Source: Candidatus Methylomirabilota bacterium (GTDB taxonomy: Bacteria > Methylomirabilota > Methylomirabilia > Rokubacteriales > CSP1-6). From it: a DNA stretch of 48,846 nucleotides. A program made the position numbers and the translations under genes. The notes beneath the pieces were generated by a model. It was not told the origin of the DNA. It ran no database searches and worked only from the letters and a program-made list of their open reading frames with translations. How positions within the stretch are numbered: position 1 is the stretch's first letter; every line of letters begins with the position of its first letter. Positions 38,091-47,083 of this stretch are shown piece after piece. The stretch is taken from contig DATFVL010000240.1 in assembly GCA_035260325.1 (NCBI GenBank), positions 1-48,846 on the forward strand, given 5' to 3'.

Positions 38091-39873
38091 CTACCGGACC
38101 CACACCTGCGGCGAGCTCCGGCTCGCGCACGCGGGGACGCCCGCCCGGCTCTCGGGATGGGTCCACCGCAAGCGCGACCACGGGGGCCTCCTCTTCATCG
38201 ACCTCCGCGACCACTACGGGCTCACCCAGTGCGTATTCGCGGGCGGGAGCCCCGCCTTCAAGGCCGCCGAGGCGCTCAGGCTCGAGAGCGTGATCACCGT
38301 GACCGGCACGGTCGTGCCGCGCGCGCCGGACGCGGTCAACCCGAAGCTCGCCACCGGACAGGTCGAGCTCCAGGTCGCGGAGCTCGCCGTCCAGTCCGTG
38401 GCGGAGCCGCTCCCGCTCCAGGTCGCGAGCGACGCCGAGTTCCCCGAGGAGACGCGGCTCCGGTACCGCTTCCTCGACCTCCGGCGCGAGCGGGTCCACC
38501 GCAACATCATGCTGCGGAGCCGCGTGATCGCCTCGATCCGCCGGCGGATGATCGACGCCGGGTTCACGGAGTTCCAGACGCCCATCCTCACGGCGAGCTC
38601 GCCCGAGGGGGCGCGCGACTATCTGGTGCCGAGCCGCGTCCATCCCGGCACGTTCTACGCGCTGCCCCAGGCGCCGCAGCAGTTCAAGCAGCTCCTGATG
38701 ACCGCGGGGTTCGACCGCTACTTCCAGATCGCGCCCTGCTTCCGCGACGAGGACGGCCGGGCCGACCGGTCGCCGGGCGAGTTCTACCAGCTCGACTTCG
38801 AGATGTCGTTCGTGACGCAGGAGGACGTCTTCGCCGCGATCGAGCCCGTGCTGCACGGGGTCTTCGAGGAGTTCGGGGGCGGCGCCGCGGTGACGCCGCC
38901 GCCGTTCCCGCGCATCCCGTTCGACGAGGCGATGCTCCGGTACGGCACGGACAAGCCGGACCTCCGCAACCCGCTCCTCGTCTCGGACGTGACCGAGACG
39001 TTCCGCGGCGGGAGCCTCGCGGTGTTCGCCGCGGCGATCGAGGCCGGTGCGGTCGTCCGGGCGGTGCAGGCACCCGGCGCCGCGGCCCAGCCGCGGAGCT
39101 TCTTCGACCGGCTCGGCCAGTGGGCGCGCGACGAGGGGGCGCCCGGGCTCGGCTACGTCGTCTTCACGGACGGCGGCGCCCGGGGGCCGATCGCGAAGTT
39201 CCTCGACGCCGACCGGCTCGCGCGCCTGCGCGCGGCGGCGGGCGTGGGGGAGGGCGACGCGGTGTTCTTCGTCTGCGACCGGAAGGCCGCGGCGGAGCGG
39301 CTCGCGGGCCGCGCGCGCGCGCGCGTGGGCGCGGAGCTCGGCCTCGTCGAACCCAACGCCTTCCGCTTCTGCTGGGTCACGGACTTCCCGATGTACGAGT
39401 ACAACGAGGAGACGAAGAAGATCGAGTTCAGCCACAACCCGTTCTCGATGCCCCAGGGCGGGCTCGCGGCGCTCGAGACCCAGGATCCGCTGGCGATCGA
39501 GGCCTACCAGTACGATATCGTGTGCAACGGCGTGGAGCTCTCGAGCGGTGCGATCCGCAACCACCGCGCCGACGTCATGTTCAAGGCCTTCGCCATCGCC
39601 GGCTACACGCGCGAGGAGGTGGAGGCGCGCTTCGGCGGCATGCTGAACGCGTTCCGGTACGGCGCGCCCCCGCACGGCGGGTCGGCGCCGGGCATCGATC
39701 GGATCGTGATGCTCCTCGCCGGCGAGACGAACATCCGCGAGGTCATCGCGTTCCCGATGAACCAGCAGGCCCAGGATCTGCTGATGCAGGCGCCTGCGCC
39801 GGTGCCGCCCGAGCGGCTCAAGGAACTGCACCTCCGGCTCGACCTGCCGAGTGTAGACTCGAAGAAGGACTGA
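38083..39873 (+). CDS. aspS: Aspartyl-tRNA synthetase, likely non-discriminating
   Basis: 596 residues, the bacterial type with an internal GAD-like insertion (about 290-420). The N-terminal OB domain has [11 protein letters not shown], motif 2 is C-F-R-D-E-D and motif 3 ends in [12 protein letters not shown]. His33 (in R-D-H-G-G), where E. coli has Leu (R-D-L-G), is the residue associated with non-discriminating enzymes that also charge tRNA-Asn with Asp. That would require the GatCAB amidotransferase, not seen here. Eight-base overlap with hisS. Confidence 0.95.
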   Translation: MHSYRTHTCGELRLAHAGTPARLSGWVHRKRDHGGLLFIDLRDHYGLTQCVFAGGSPAFKAAEALRLESVITVTGTVVPRAPDAVNPKLATGQVELQVAELAVQSVAEPLPLQVASDAEFPEETRLRYRFLDLRRERVHRNIMLRSRVIASIRRRMIDAGFTEFQTPILTASSPEGARDYLVPSRVHPGTFYALPQAPQQFKQLLMTAGFDRYFQIAPCFRDEDGRADRSPGEFYQLDFEMSFVTQEDVFAAIEPVLHGVFEEFGGGAAVTPPPFPRIPFDEAMLRYGTDKPDLRNPLLVSDVTETFRGGSLAVFAAAIEAGAVVRAVQAPGAAAQPRSFFDRLGQWARDEGAPGLGYVVFTDGGARGPIAKFLDADRLARLRAAAGVGEGDAVFFVCDRKAAAERLAGRARARVGAELGLVEPNAFRFCWVTDFPMYEYNEETKKIEFSHNPFSMPQGGLAALETQDPLAIEAYQYDIVCNGVELSSGAIRNHRADVMFKAFAIAGYTREEVEARFGGMLNAFRYGAPPHGGSAPGIDRIVMLLAGETNIREVIAFPMNQQAQDLLMQAPAPVPPERLKELHLRLDLPSVDSKKD

Positions 39874-39875
39874 GC

Positions 39876-40892
39876 GTGAGCGAAGCCACGACGATCACGC
39901 GCCGCATCTCGATCGCCCCGGACGTCGACCTGCTGCCCCTCCTCGGGCGCAACGACGATCATCTCCGGACCCTCGAGCACGAGCTCGACATCCGCATCGT
40001 CGCCCGCGGCCACGACCTGACGCTCCGGGGCGAGGAGCGCCAGGTGCGGAAGGCCGAGCGCGCGCTCGGCCAGCTGGCCGAGGTCGTGCGCTCGGGCGCC
40101 CCGCTGCGGGCGGTCGAGGTCCGCGCCGCGCTCCAGATGCTGTCGGAGGACGAGGACGCGGACCTGAAGGCGGTGTTCGCAGACGCGATTCCCGTCCCGT
40201 CGCGGAAGAAGTGGATCGCGCCGAAGACGCTGGGACAGAAGCGGTACGTCGACGCCATCCGCAAGCACGACATGGTGTTCGCGATCGGGCCCGCGGGCAC
40301 GGGCAAGTCGTACCTGGCCGTCGCGATGGCGGTGTCGGCGCTCATGAAGCGCGAGGTCGCCCGGATCGTGCTGACGCGGCCCGCGGTCGAGGCCGGTGAG
40401 CGCCTCGGCTTCCTCCCCGGCGACCTCTACGAGAAGGTCCATCCCTACCTCCGGCCGCTCTACGACGCGCTCTACGACATGCTCGAGGCCGAGAAGGTCC
40501 AGAGCCTCATGGAGAAGGGCGCGATCGAGATCGCGCCGCTCGCCTACATGCGCGGGCGCACGCTCAACGACTCGTTCATCATCCTCGACGAGGCGCAGAA
40601 CTCGACGAGCGAGCAGATGAAGATGTTCCTCACGCGGCTCGGGTTCAGCTCGAAGATGGTGATCACGGGCGACGTGACGCAGGTGGACCTGCCGGCCTCG
40701 CGCGGCTCGGGGCTCATCGAGGTCCAGCGGATCCTCCGGGACGTCGAGGGCATCCGGTTCGTCTACTTCGACGACCGGGACGTCATCCGTCACCAGCTGG
40801 TCTCCGCGATCGTCCGCGCGTACGAGGCCTGGACCGCGCCCCCGCGCGACGACGCGCCGCCGGGCGGCGGCGCCGCCGCCGCCCGCGCGTGA
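39876..40892 (+). CDS. phoH: PhoH-family ATPase/RNA-associated protein
   Basis: 338 residues from GTG 39876, two bases after aspS. An N-terminal KH-like part (~20-80) precedes the ATPase core with Walker A G-P-A-G-T-G-K-S and Walker [10 protein letters not shown]. The family is thought to act in RNA metabolism with YbeY, encoded next. Ala/Gly-rich C-terminal tail. The frame is open far upstream only as a shadow of aspS. Confidence 0.93.
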   Translation: MSEATTITRRISIAPDVDLLPLLGRNDDHLRTLEHELDIRIVARGHDLTLRGEERQVRKAERALGQLAEVVRSGAPLRAVEVRAALQMLSEDEDADLKAVFADAIPVPSRKKWIAPKTLGQKRYVDAIRKHDMVFAIGPAGTGKSYLAVAMAVSALMKREVARIVLTRPAVEAGERLGFLPGDLYEKVHPYLRPLYDALYDMLEAEKVQSLMEKGAIEIAPLAYMRGRTLNDSFIILDEAQNSTSEQMKMFLTRLGFSSKMVITGDVTQVDLPASRGSGLIEVQRILRDVEGIRFVYFDDRDVIRHQLVSAIVRAYEAWTAPPRDDAPPGGGAAAARA

Positions 40893-41353
40893 TGGCAGCG
40901 ACGGTCTCGCGCCGCCGGCATCGTCCCGCCGTCTCTCCGTCCCGCCTCGCGCGGGCCGCCGGCCGCGCGCTCGGGGCGCTCGGCCGGCCGCGGGGCCGGG
41001 TCGAGATCCTCGTCGTGGACGACGCCGGGATCCGGCGCCTGAACGCGGCGTGGCGCGGCGTCCGCCGGCGCACCGACGTCCTGGCCTTCCCGCTCGAGCT
41101 GGCCGACGCGCCCGCCGGTCTCGTCGGCCAGATCGTGATCTCGGCGGACACGGCGCGCCGCCAGGCGCGGCGGGGCGGCGTGCCGCTCGCCAGCGAGCTC
41201 GACCTCCTGGTCACGCACGGCGTTCTGCACGCGGTCGGCTGGGACGACCGCGACCCGGTCGAGGCGGGCCTCATGCACGCGCGCGAGCGCGCGATCCTCT
41301 CCGCCGGCGGCCGCCGGCCGCCGGCGGGGCTCTGGCGGGGGCTCCTCCCGTGA
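40892..41353 (+). CDS. ybeY: Endoribonuclease YbeY with altered metal site
   Basis: 153 residues from ATG 40892, overlapping the phoH stop by one base (TGATG). Family motif R-x-T-D-V-L-A-F-P is present. The zinc site normally reads H-G-x-L-H-x2-G-x-D-H; here it is H109-G-V-L-H113-A-V-G-W-D-D119, so the third His is replaced by Asp. Asp can bind zinc, so activity may persist. YbeY matures 16S rRNA 3' ends and helps ribosome quality control; the neighbouring era is its usual partner. Confidence 0.9.
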   Translation: MAATVSRRRHRPAVSPSRLARAAGRALGALGRPRGRVEILVVDDAGIRRLNAAWRGVRRRTDVLAFPLELADAPAGLVGQIVISADTARRQARRGGVPLASELDLLVTHGVLHAVGWDDRDPVEAGLMHARERAILSAGGRRPPAGLWRGLLP

Positions 41354-42258
41354 GGTCGGGCGCCAAGCACCGGGCGGGCTTCGTGTCGCTGATCGGCCGG
41401 CCGAACGCCGGCAAGTCCACGCTCCTCAATCGCCTCGTCGGCGAGAAGCTCGCGATCGTCTCGCCGCGGCCGCAGACGACGCGGAATCGGATCACGGCGA
41501 TCCGGAACCTGCCGGGGGCGCAGATCGTGTTCGTGGACACGCCGGGGCTCCAGCCCGGCGGCGGCAAGCTCGGCGCGTTCATGCAGAAGATCGCGGAGCG
41601 CGCAGTCGAGGACGTGGATCTCGTCTGCCTCGTCGTGGACGCGACCCGGCCCGCCGGGCCCGACCCGCTGCTGCTCGCGCCGCTCGCGTCGTATCAGGGC
41701 CCCGTCTTCTGCGTGCTGACCAAGACCGATCTCGTCAGGCCGAAGGTGCGGCTCCTCGAGGCGATCGCGGCGTGGCGCGGGGTCCGGTCCTTCCGCGAGA
41801 TCGTGCCCGTCTCGGCGCTCGACGGGACGAACTGCGACCGGCTGCTCGAGCTGGCCGTCGGCCTCCTGCCCGAGCACCCCGCCTTCTTCCCGCCGGACGC
41901 GACGAGCGACCAGCCCGAGACCTTCTACGTGGCCGAGGTCATCCGCGAGAAGATCTTCCTCCTGACGCGCGAGGAGGTGCCCTACGCCGCGGCGGTGCGC
42001 GTCGCGGAGCTCACCGAGCGCGTGCGGCCCCCGTGCCTGTACGTGCGCGCGACGATCTTCGTCGAGCAGGACTCGCAGAAGGGCATCCTCATCGGCAAGG
42101 GCGGCGCGATGCTCAAGCGGATCGGCACGGCCGCCCGGCGCGACCTCGAGGCGTTCTTCGGGATCAAGGTGTTCCTCGCCCTCGCGGTGGACGTGCGCCG
42201 GCGCTGGCGCCGCGACGACGCGGCGCTGCGCGAGTTCGGCTTCAGGCTGACGTCGTGA
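41350..42258 (+). CDS. era: GTPase Era
   Basis: 302 residues. G1 G-R-P-N-A-G-K-S-T, G3 D-T-P-G-L, G4 T-K-T-D and the C-terminal KH domain with I-G-K-G-G are visible. Era binds the 3' end of 16S rRNA and couples 30S maturation to the cell cycle. The GTG overlaps the ybeY stop as GTGA. Its stop overlaps a start-like ATGGGGCTCGG that is a copy of the recO beginning. Confidence 0.96.
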   Translation: MRSGAKHRAGFVSLIGRPNAGKSTLLNRLVGEKLAIVSPRPQTTRNRITAIRNLPGAQIVFVDTPGLQPGGGKLGAFMQKIAERAVEDVDLVCLVVDATRPAGPDPLLLAPLASYQGPVFCVLTKTDLVRPKVRLLEAIAAWRGVRSFREIVPVSALDGTNCDRLLELAVGLLPEHPAFFPPDATSDQPETFYVAEVIREKIFLLTREEVPYAAAVRVAELTERVRPPCLYVRATIFVEQDSQKGILIGKGGAMLKRIGTAARRDLEAFFGIKVFLALAVDVRRRWRRDDAALREFGFRLTS

Positions 42259-42689
42259 TGGGGCTCGGTGCCGTTCGGTGCCGCCCATGAGTACGGTGGG
42301 ACGCCTCGGGCTGATCGTCCTCGCCGTGGCGGCGGGCGGTCACGTGACCCCCTCCGGATCGAACACGACTCTCATGGCCGGCTGGGAGCGCCATTTCGCC
42401 CTGGAGTGGACGATCGAGGTGGAACAGGGCGGGACCCGTCGGCTCCGCGGCTACATCAACAACCAGCATGGGGAGTCTGTCGAGGACGTGAGGGTCCTCG
42501 CGCAGGCGCTGGACGCCTCCGGAACCGTCGTGGGCCGGCGCATCACCTGGGTTCTCGGTGTCGTTGGCGGATTCGGGCGTGCCTACTTCGAGGTCCAGCA
42601 TCTCCCTCCCGCCGACCACTACCTGCCGACGGTCTGGGACTACAGCTTCGTCCAGGGCCAGGGCGACGGCTGGTACTGATGGGGCTCGG
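42256..42689 (+). repeat. 13-bp direct repeats flanking a small exported gene
   Basis: TGATGGGGCTCGG occurs at 42256-42268, where it holds the era stop, and again at 42677-42689, where it holds the small gene's stop and the recO start. The first copy opens a dead-end ORF (M-G-L-G then stop at 42290). The pattern fits insertion of the small gene at an old era/recO TGATG junction. No inverted ends or transposase are seen, so this is not a standard IS. Confidence 0.6.
42287..42679 (+). CDS. Small exported protein inserted between era and recO
   Basis: 130 residues from ATG 42287 (GTG 42278 also possible). A signal-like hydrophobic stretch ([12 protein letters not shown]) leads a beta-rich domain: [27 protein letters not shown], then G-R-A-Y-F-E-V. 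This resembles FxLyD-like Ig-type domains found in exported proteins. Composition is less GC-rich than the neighbours. Unrelated to RNA or DNA maintenance, so probably a recent arrival. Function unknown. Confidence 0.65.
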   Translation: MSTVGRLGLIVLAVAAGGHVTPSGSNTTLMAGWERHFALEWTIEVEQGGTRRLRGYINNQHGESVEDVRVLAQALDASGTVVGRRITWVLGVVGGFGRAYFEVQHLPPADHYLPTVWDYSFVQGQGDGWY

Positions 42690-43449
42690 CCGGACCGCGG
42701 CGGTCGTGATCGGCTCGTTCCCGCTCGGCGAGAGCGACCGTATCGTCACCTTCTACACGCGCGAGTTCGGCAAGCTCCGCGGCGTGGCCAAGGCCTCGCG
42801 GCGGCTCCGCTCGCGCTTCTCGGGCGCGCTCGAGCTCTTCACGCTGGGCGAGCTGGTCTTCTTCGACGGGGGCCGGAGCGAGCTGGTCCAGATCGACCAC
42901 TTCGACATCGTGCGGCCCTTCGCGCGCGTGCGCGAGGACCTCGCGCGGCTCGGCCGCGCCGCGTGGATCGTCGAGTGCGTCGCGCGCCTCACCGCCGAGC
43001 ACGACCGGCACGCCGCCCTCTACGGCCTTCTGGTGCGGAGCCTCAAGGCCCTCGAGGGCGCGGCGCCGCCCGCGCGCGTCGCGGTCTGCTTCGGGGTGCG
43101 CGGCCTCGACGCGCTCGGCCACCGGCCGCGCCTCGACGCGTGCACGGTGTGCGGGCGCGCCTACCCGTTCCGGCAGGCCGCCCTCGGGGCCGGAGGCGTC
43201 GTGTGCGAGGCGTGCGCGCGGCGCGAGCCGGGGCTCGTGCCGGTCTCGCCGGCGGCCGTCGCCGCCCTCGAGTGGCTCCGGTCGGCGCGCTGGGAGGAGG
43301 CGCTGGCGGCGCCGCTCGGCCGGAGCGAGGCCGAGCTCGTCGTGCTGCTCGATCGCCAGATGTCGGGGCTCATCGGCCAGCCGACCCGCACCACGAAGTT
43401 CCTGCGCGAGCTCGAGCGGCTCGAGCCCACCCCCGGAGGGCGCGCGTGA
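42679..43449 (+). CDS. recO: DNA repair protein RecO
   Basis: 256 residues from ATG 42679. N-terminal OB-fold with [20 protein letters not shown] and the family R-R-L-R-S-R-F. A zinc-finger C-T-V-C plus C-E-A-C lies mid-chain. RecO helps RecA load onto SSB-coated DNA. era-recO adjacency is widespread; here a small gene separates them. Its ATG overlaps that gene's stop by one base. Confidence 0.92.
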   Translation: MGLGRTAAVVIGSFPLGESDRIVTFYTREFGKLRGVAKASRRLRSRFSGALELFTLGELVFFDGGRSELVQIDHFDIVRPFARVREDLARLGRAAWIVECVARLTAEHDRHAALYGLLVRSLKALEGAAPPARVAVCFGVRGLDALGHRPRLDACTVCGRAYPFRQAALGAGGVVCEACARREPGLVPVSPAAVAALEWLRSARWEEALAAPLGRSEAELVVLLDRQMSGLIGQPTRTTKFLRELERLEPTPGGRA

Positions 43450-44927
43450 CGACCATGGACACGATCGTCTCGCTGTGCAAGCGGCGGGGCTTCGTCTTCC
43501 AGTCGAGCGAGATCTACGGCGGCATCGCCTCGTGCTGGGACTACGGGCCGCTGGGCGTCGAGCTGAAGAACAACGTCAAGCGGGTGTGGTGGCGGGACAA
43601 CGTGACCCTGCGCGCCGACATGGTCGGGCTCGACGCCGCGATCCTCATGCACCCAACCGTCTGGAAGGCGAGCGGCCACCTCGACCACTTCACCGACCCC
43701 ATGGTGGACTGCAAGGCGTGCCGGCGGCGGTTCCGCGCCGACAAGCTCGACGAGCAGCCGTGGACCCACTACTGTCCGGCGACGAAGGGCAACAAGTTCG
43801 AGGTGCCCGCGGGCGAGCCGTGCCGGCACTGCGGCGCCCGGCGTACGCTGTGTCCGGAATGCGGCAAGGGGGAGCTGACCGCGCCCCGGCAGTTCAACCT
43901 CATGTTCAAGACCTTCATGGGACCGGTCGAGGAGGACGCGGCGGTCACCTACCTCCGGCCCGAGACGGCGCAGGGCATCTTCGTGAACTTCGACAACGTC
44001 CTCCAGGCCATGCGCCTCAAGCTCCCGTTCGGCGTCGCCCAGATCGGGAAGGCCTTCCGCAACGAGATCACCCCCGGGAACTTCATCTTTCGCACGCACG
44101 AGTTCGAGCAGATGGAGATCGAGTTCTTCGTCAACCCGGCCGACACGCTCGACGGCCGCCCCGCCGACGAAGTCTGGCACGAGCGCTGGATCGAGGAGCG
44201 GTTCGCGTGGTACCCGCGCTACGGCATCCGTCGTGAGCACCTCCGGCTGCGCGAGCACGAGAAGGAGGAGCTCGCCCACTACGCCAAGCGGACCGCCGAC
44301 ATCGAGTACAAGTTCCCGATCGGCTGGAGCGAGCTCGAGGGCATCGCGAACCGCACCGACTTCGACCTCAAGCAGCACGCTCGGGCCAGCGGGAAGGCGC
44401 TCACGTACTTCGACGAGGAGCGGAAGACCCACGTGGTCCCCTACGTGATCGAGCCCTCGGCGGGCGCCGACCGCTCCGTCCTCGCGTTCCTCGTGGACGC
44501 CTATCGCGAGGAGGAGGTCCGCGGCGAGAAGCGCGTGGTGCTGCGCTTCCACCCGGACCTCGCGCCGATCAAGATCGCCGTGCTCCCGCTCCTCAAGAAG
44601 CGCCCGGAGATCGTCGCGACCGCTCGGGAGCTGCGCGCCCGGCTCGCGCGCCGCTGGATGAGCGTGTACGACGACACGGCGGCGATCGGCCGGCTCTATC
44701 GGCGTCAGGACGAGGTCGGCACGCCTTACTGCGTGACGGTGGACGTGCAGACCGTGGGCGACGCGGAGAAGGGCGAGACGGGCGACCGGAAGGTGACGAT
44801 CCGCGAGCGCGACTCGATGGAGCAGATCCGGGTGCCGATCGAGGAGCTGTCCGGGGTGTTCGGCGAGCTGTTCGACGGCGCCGCCTGGCGGACGGCGGCG
44901 GGGCGCTATCCGCCGGCGAAAGGCTAG
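43446..44927 (+). CDS. glyQS: Glycyl-tRNA synthetase, alpha2 type
   Basis: 493 residues. Single-chain class II GlyRS (eukaryote/archaeal-like) rather than the two-gene alpha/beta type. The N-terminal [16 protein letters not shown] and class II motif 1/2 region R-P-E-T-A-Q-G-I-F and F-R-N-E-I-T-P-G are present, with C-x2-C pairs (C-K-A-C, C-R-H-C, C-P-E-C) in an early insertion that may bind zinc. GTG 43446 overlaps the recO stop as GTGA; ATG 43455 is an alternative. Confidence 0.95.
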   Translation: MTTMDTIVSLCKRRGFVFQSSEIYGGIASCWDYGPLGVELKNNVKRVWWRDNVTLRADMVGLDAAILMHPTVWKASGHLDHFTDPMVDCKACRRRFRADKLDEQPWTHYCPATKGNKFEVPAGEPCRHCGARRTLCPECGKGELTAPRQFNLMFKTFMGPVEEDAAVTYLRPETAQGIFVNFDNVLQAMRLKLPFGVAQIGKAFRNEITPGNFIFRTHEFEQMEIEFFVNPADTLDGRPADEVWHERWIEERFAWYPRYGIRREHLRLREHEKEELAHYAKRTADIEYKFPIGWSELEGIANRTDFDLKQHARASGKALTYFDEERKTHVVPYVIEPSAGADRSVLAFLVDAYREEEVRGEKRVVLRFHPDLAPIKIAVLPLLKKRPEIVATARELRARLARRWMSVYDDTAAIGRLYRRQDEVGTPYCVTVDVQTVGDAEKGETGDRKVTIRERDSMEQIRVPIEELSGVFGELFDGAAWRTAAGRYPPAKG

Positions 44928-44942
44928 CAGGGCGAGCGAAAT

Positions 44943-47003
44943 CTAGGGACTCGGCGGCGCGGGGATGGGCGGCGCCTCGCCGCGGCGCTGGCCGACGCCG
45001 GCGCACGAGACCGCCGGCTCGGTGCCCTTGATGAAGGCCATCCGCACCGGGCGCACGCACTCGCCGGACGGGTCCTCGTCCACCAGCAGCGAGACGACGC
45101 CCTCGGGCACCGCGAAATCCTCGCGCGGGCTGTCGCCGAGGATCTTGGCCATGTACGCGACCCAGATCGGCACCGCGACGCGCGAGCCGGTCTCGTCGTG
45201 GCCGAGGCTCCGCGGCCGGTCGTACCCGACCCACACGCCCGTCGCCAGCCGGGGCGTGAAACCGATGAACCACGCGTTCGAGTAGTCGTTGGTCGTCCCC
45301 GTCTTCGCGGCGATCGGGCGGCCGAGGGCCTTGGCGGCCTGGCCCGTGCCGCGCTCGACGACGCCGCGGAGCATGCTGGTGATCACGTACGCGGTCTCCG
45401 GCGCGACGGCCTCACGGCCCTCGGGGACATGCTCCTCGAGCAGCTTGCCCTGTGCGTCGGTGACGTAACGGACCGTCACCGGGGGCATCCACAGGCCCTG
45501 GTTCGCGAGCGCGCTGTAGGCGGACGTGAGCTCGAGCAGCGAGAGGTCGGAGGTGCCGAGCGCCAGGCTCAGGTTGATCTCGAGGGGACTCGTGATGCCG
45601 AGCCGCCGCGCCACCTGGATCGTCTTGCTGAGCCCGATCCGCTCCTGGAGCTTCACGGTCACGACGTTCACCGACTCCTCGACGGCCTGCTGGAGCGTCG
45701 TGGGCCCGCGGAACTTGCGGTCGTAGTTCTCGGGCTTCCACGCCTGGCTGTTCGCCCCCACGGCGTACGAGACCGGCGCGTCCTCGATGCGCGTCGCGGG
45801 CGTGAAGCCCGCTTCGAGCGCCGCGATGTAGATGAAGGGCTTGAACGCCGAGCCGGGCTGGCGCTTGGCCTGGACCGCGCGGTTGAACTCGCTCCGGAGG
45901 AAGTCGTACCCGCCGACCATGGCCTTCACGTAGCCGGTCTGCGGCTCGATGGTGATGACGGCGCCCTCGGGATGCTCGCCGGGCCGCGGCTTCGCCGTGC
46001 GGCTCTCGACCGCCTTCAGGCCCTCGCGTAGCGCCTGCTCGGCGGCGAGCTGCATGGACGGGTTGAGCGTCGTGTAGACGTTGAGGCCGCCCTTGAACAC
46101 GAGGTCCGCGCCGTACTTGGTCTCGAGCGCCTGCTGGACGTAGTCGAGGAAGTACTGGCCCGTCGAGCGGCGGCGCTCGGGCGGGATCAGCCCGAGGTCG
46201 GTCTTCGCGAGCCGCTTGGCCTCGTCGTCCTTGAGCGCGCCGTACTCGGCCAGGCGCCGGAGCACGACCTCGCGCCGGCGCTTCGCGACGGCGGCGTGGT
46301 CGAACGGCGAATAGCTCGACGGCGCGCGCGGCAGCCCGGCGAGGAGCGCGGCCTCGCGCACGTCGAGGTCGGCGACCGACTTGCCGAAGTAGGTGCGCGC
46401 GGCCGCCTCGACGCCGTACGCGCCGTGCCCGAAGTAGACCTGGTTCAGGTACATCTCCAGGATGCGGTCCTTCGAGTAGCGGCGCTCGAGCTGGAGGGCC
46501 AGCGCCGCCTCCCGGAGCTTTCGGTCGAGGCTCTTGTCCGGCGTGAGGAAGAGCACCTTCGCGAGCTGCTGCGTGATCGTGCTGCCGCCCTCGACGATCC
46601 GCCCCCGCCGGTAGTTCTGCACGACGGCGCGCGCGATCCCGATCGGGTCCACGCCCCAGTGCGAGTAGAAGCGCCGGTCCTCGGTCGCGATGACCGCGTC
46701 GCGCAGCGGCTGGGGGATCTGGGCCAGCGGCACCAGGATGCGCCGCTCGACGTGGAGCTCGCTGATGACCTCGTCGTTGTCGTCGTAGATCTTGGTGCCC
46801 TGGATGGGCTGGAGCGTCTCGAGCGCGGTGACCGACGGGAGCGACCGGGGCAGGATCGTGAACGCCCAGAGCGCCGCCACGCCCACGGCCGAGGCGGCGA
46901 GGAGCGTCAGCACGCCGACGACCAGGAGCGCCCAGCGGAGGAGGCGGCGCGCGAGGGGCCGCGTCGGCCGGGATTCGGGGGGTGTGCGCCTCCGGACGAC
47001 CAT
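44943..47003 (-). CDS. mrcA: Class A penicillin-binding protein (PBP1A-type)
   Basis: 686 residues from ATG 47003. An N-terminal membrane anchor (~22-48) is followed by the GT51 glycosyltransferase with catalytic Glu108 (A-T-E-D-R-R-F) and G-G-S-T-I-T-Q-Q (139-146). The transpeptidase has S-A-F-K (385-388), S-V-N (444-446) and K-T-G-T (567-570). It polymerises and cross-links peptidoglycan. A TATAAT ends seven bases before this ATG; upstream in-frame ATGs at 47012 and 47057 overlap or precede that -10. The C-terminus ends in a short Pro/Ala tail. It is convergent with glyQS, with a 15-base gap. Confidence 0.95.
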   Translation of the reverse strand: MVVRRRTPPESRPTRPLARRLLRWALLVVGVLTLLAASAVGVAALWAFTILPRSLPSVTALETLQPIQGTKIYDDNDEVISELHVERRILVPLAQIPQPLRDAVIATEDRRFYSHWGVDPIGIARAVVQNYRRGRIVEGGSTITQQLAKVLFLTPDKSLDRKLREAALALQLERRYSKDRILEMYLNQVYFGHGAYGVEAAARTYFGKSVADLDVREAALLAGLPRAPSSYSPFDHAAVAKRRREVVLRRLAEYGALKDDEAKRLAKTDLGLIPPERRRSTGQYFLDYVQQALETKYGADLVFKGGLNVYTTLNPSMQLAAEQALREGLKAVESRTAKPRPGEHPEGAVITIEPQTGYVKAMVGGYDFLRSEFNRAVQAKRQPGSAFKPFIYIAALEAGFTPATRIEDAPVSYAVGANSQAWKPENYDRKFRGPTTLQQAVEESVNVVTVKLQERIGLSKTIQVARRLGITSPLEINLSLALGTSDLSLLELTSAYSALANQGLWMPPVTVRYVTDAQGKLLEEHVPEGREAVAPETAYVITSMLRGVVERGTGQAAKALGRPIAAKTGTTNDYSNAWFIGFTPRLATGVWVGYDRPRSLGHDETGSRVAVPIWVAYMAKILGDSPREDFAVPEGVVSLLVDEDPSGECVRPVRMAFIKGTEPAVSCAGVGQRRGEAPPIPAPPSP

Positions 47004-47010
47004 CCCGAAC

Positions 47011-47016
47011 ATTATA
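47011..47016 (-). promoter_or_regulatory. -10 element of the PBP gene
   Basis: A perfect TATAAT on the minus strand, ending seven bases before the chosen ATG. The -35 is weak. Start of transcription would fall within a base or two of the ATG, so the mRNA may be leaderless. Confidence 0.5.
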
Positions 47017-47044
47017 CCGTCCGCGCTGAGGCGCGGTACCCGCC

Positions 47045-47074
47045 TTGCGTCGTCCAACGCCGGTGTGATACAAC
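47045..47074 (+). promoter_or_regulatory. Candidate promoter of tyrS
   Basis: TTGCGT (47045-47050), 18 bases, TACAAC (47069-47074), preceded by TGA giving an extended -10. The tyrS TTG at 47084 is nine bases on, again suggesting a leaderless or near-leaderless message. It is divergent from the PBP promoter. Confidence 0.4.
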
Positions 47075-47083
47075 GCCGATGCT

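Noticed and set aside
38157-39875. Upstream extension of the phoH frame through aspS (911-codon reading)
   Set aside because: R/P/G-rich shadow of aspS; PhoH similarity only begins after the GTG at 39876.
47004-47057. Longer N-terminus for the PBP (ATG at 47057 or 47012)
   Set aside because: These starts lie upstream of, or within, the TATAAT, so they would probably not be transcribed from that promoter.
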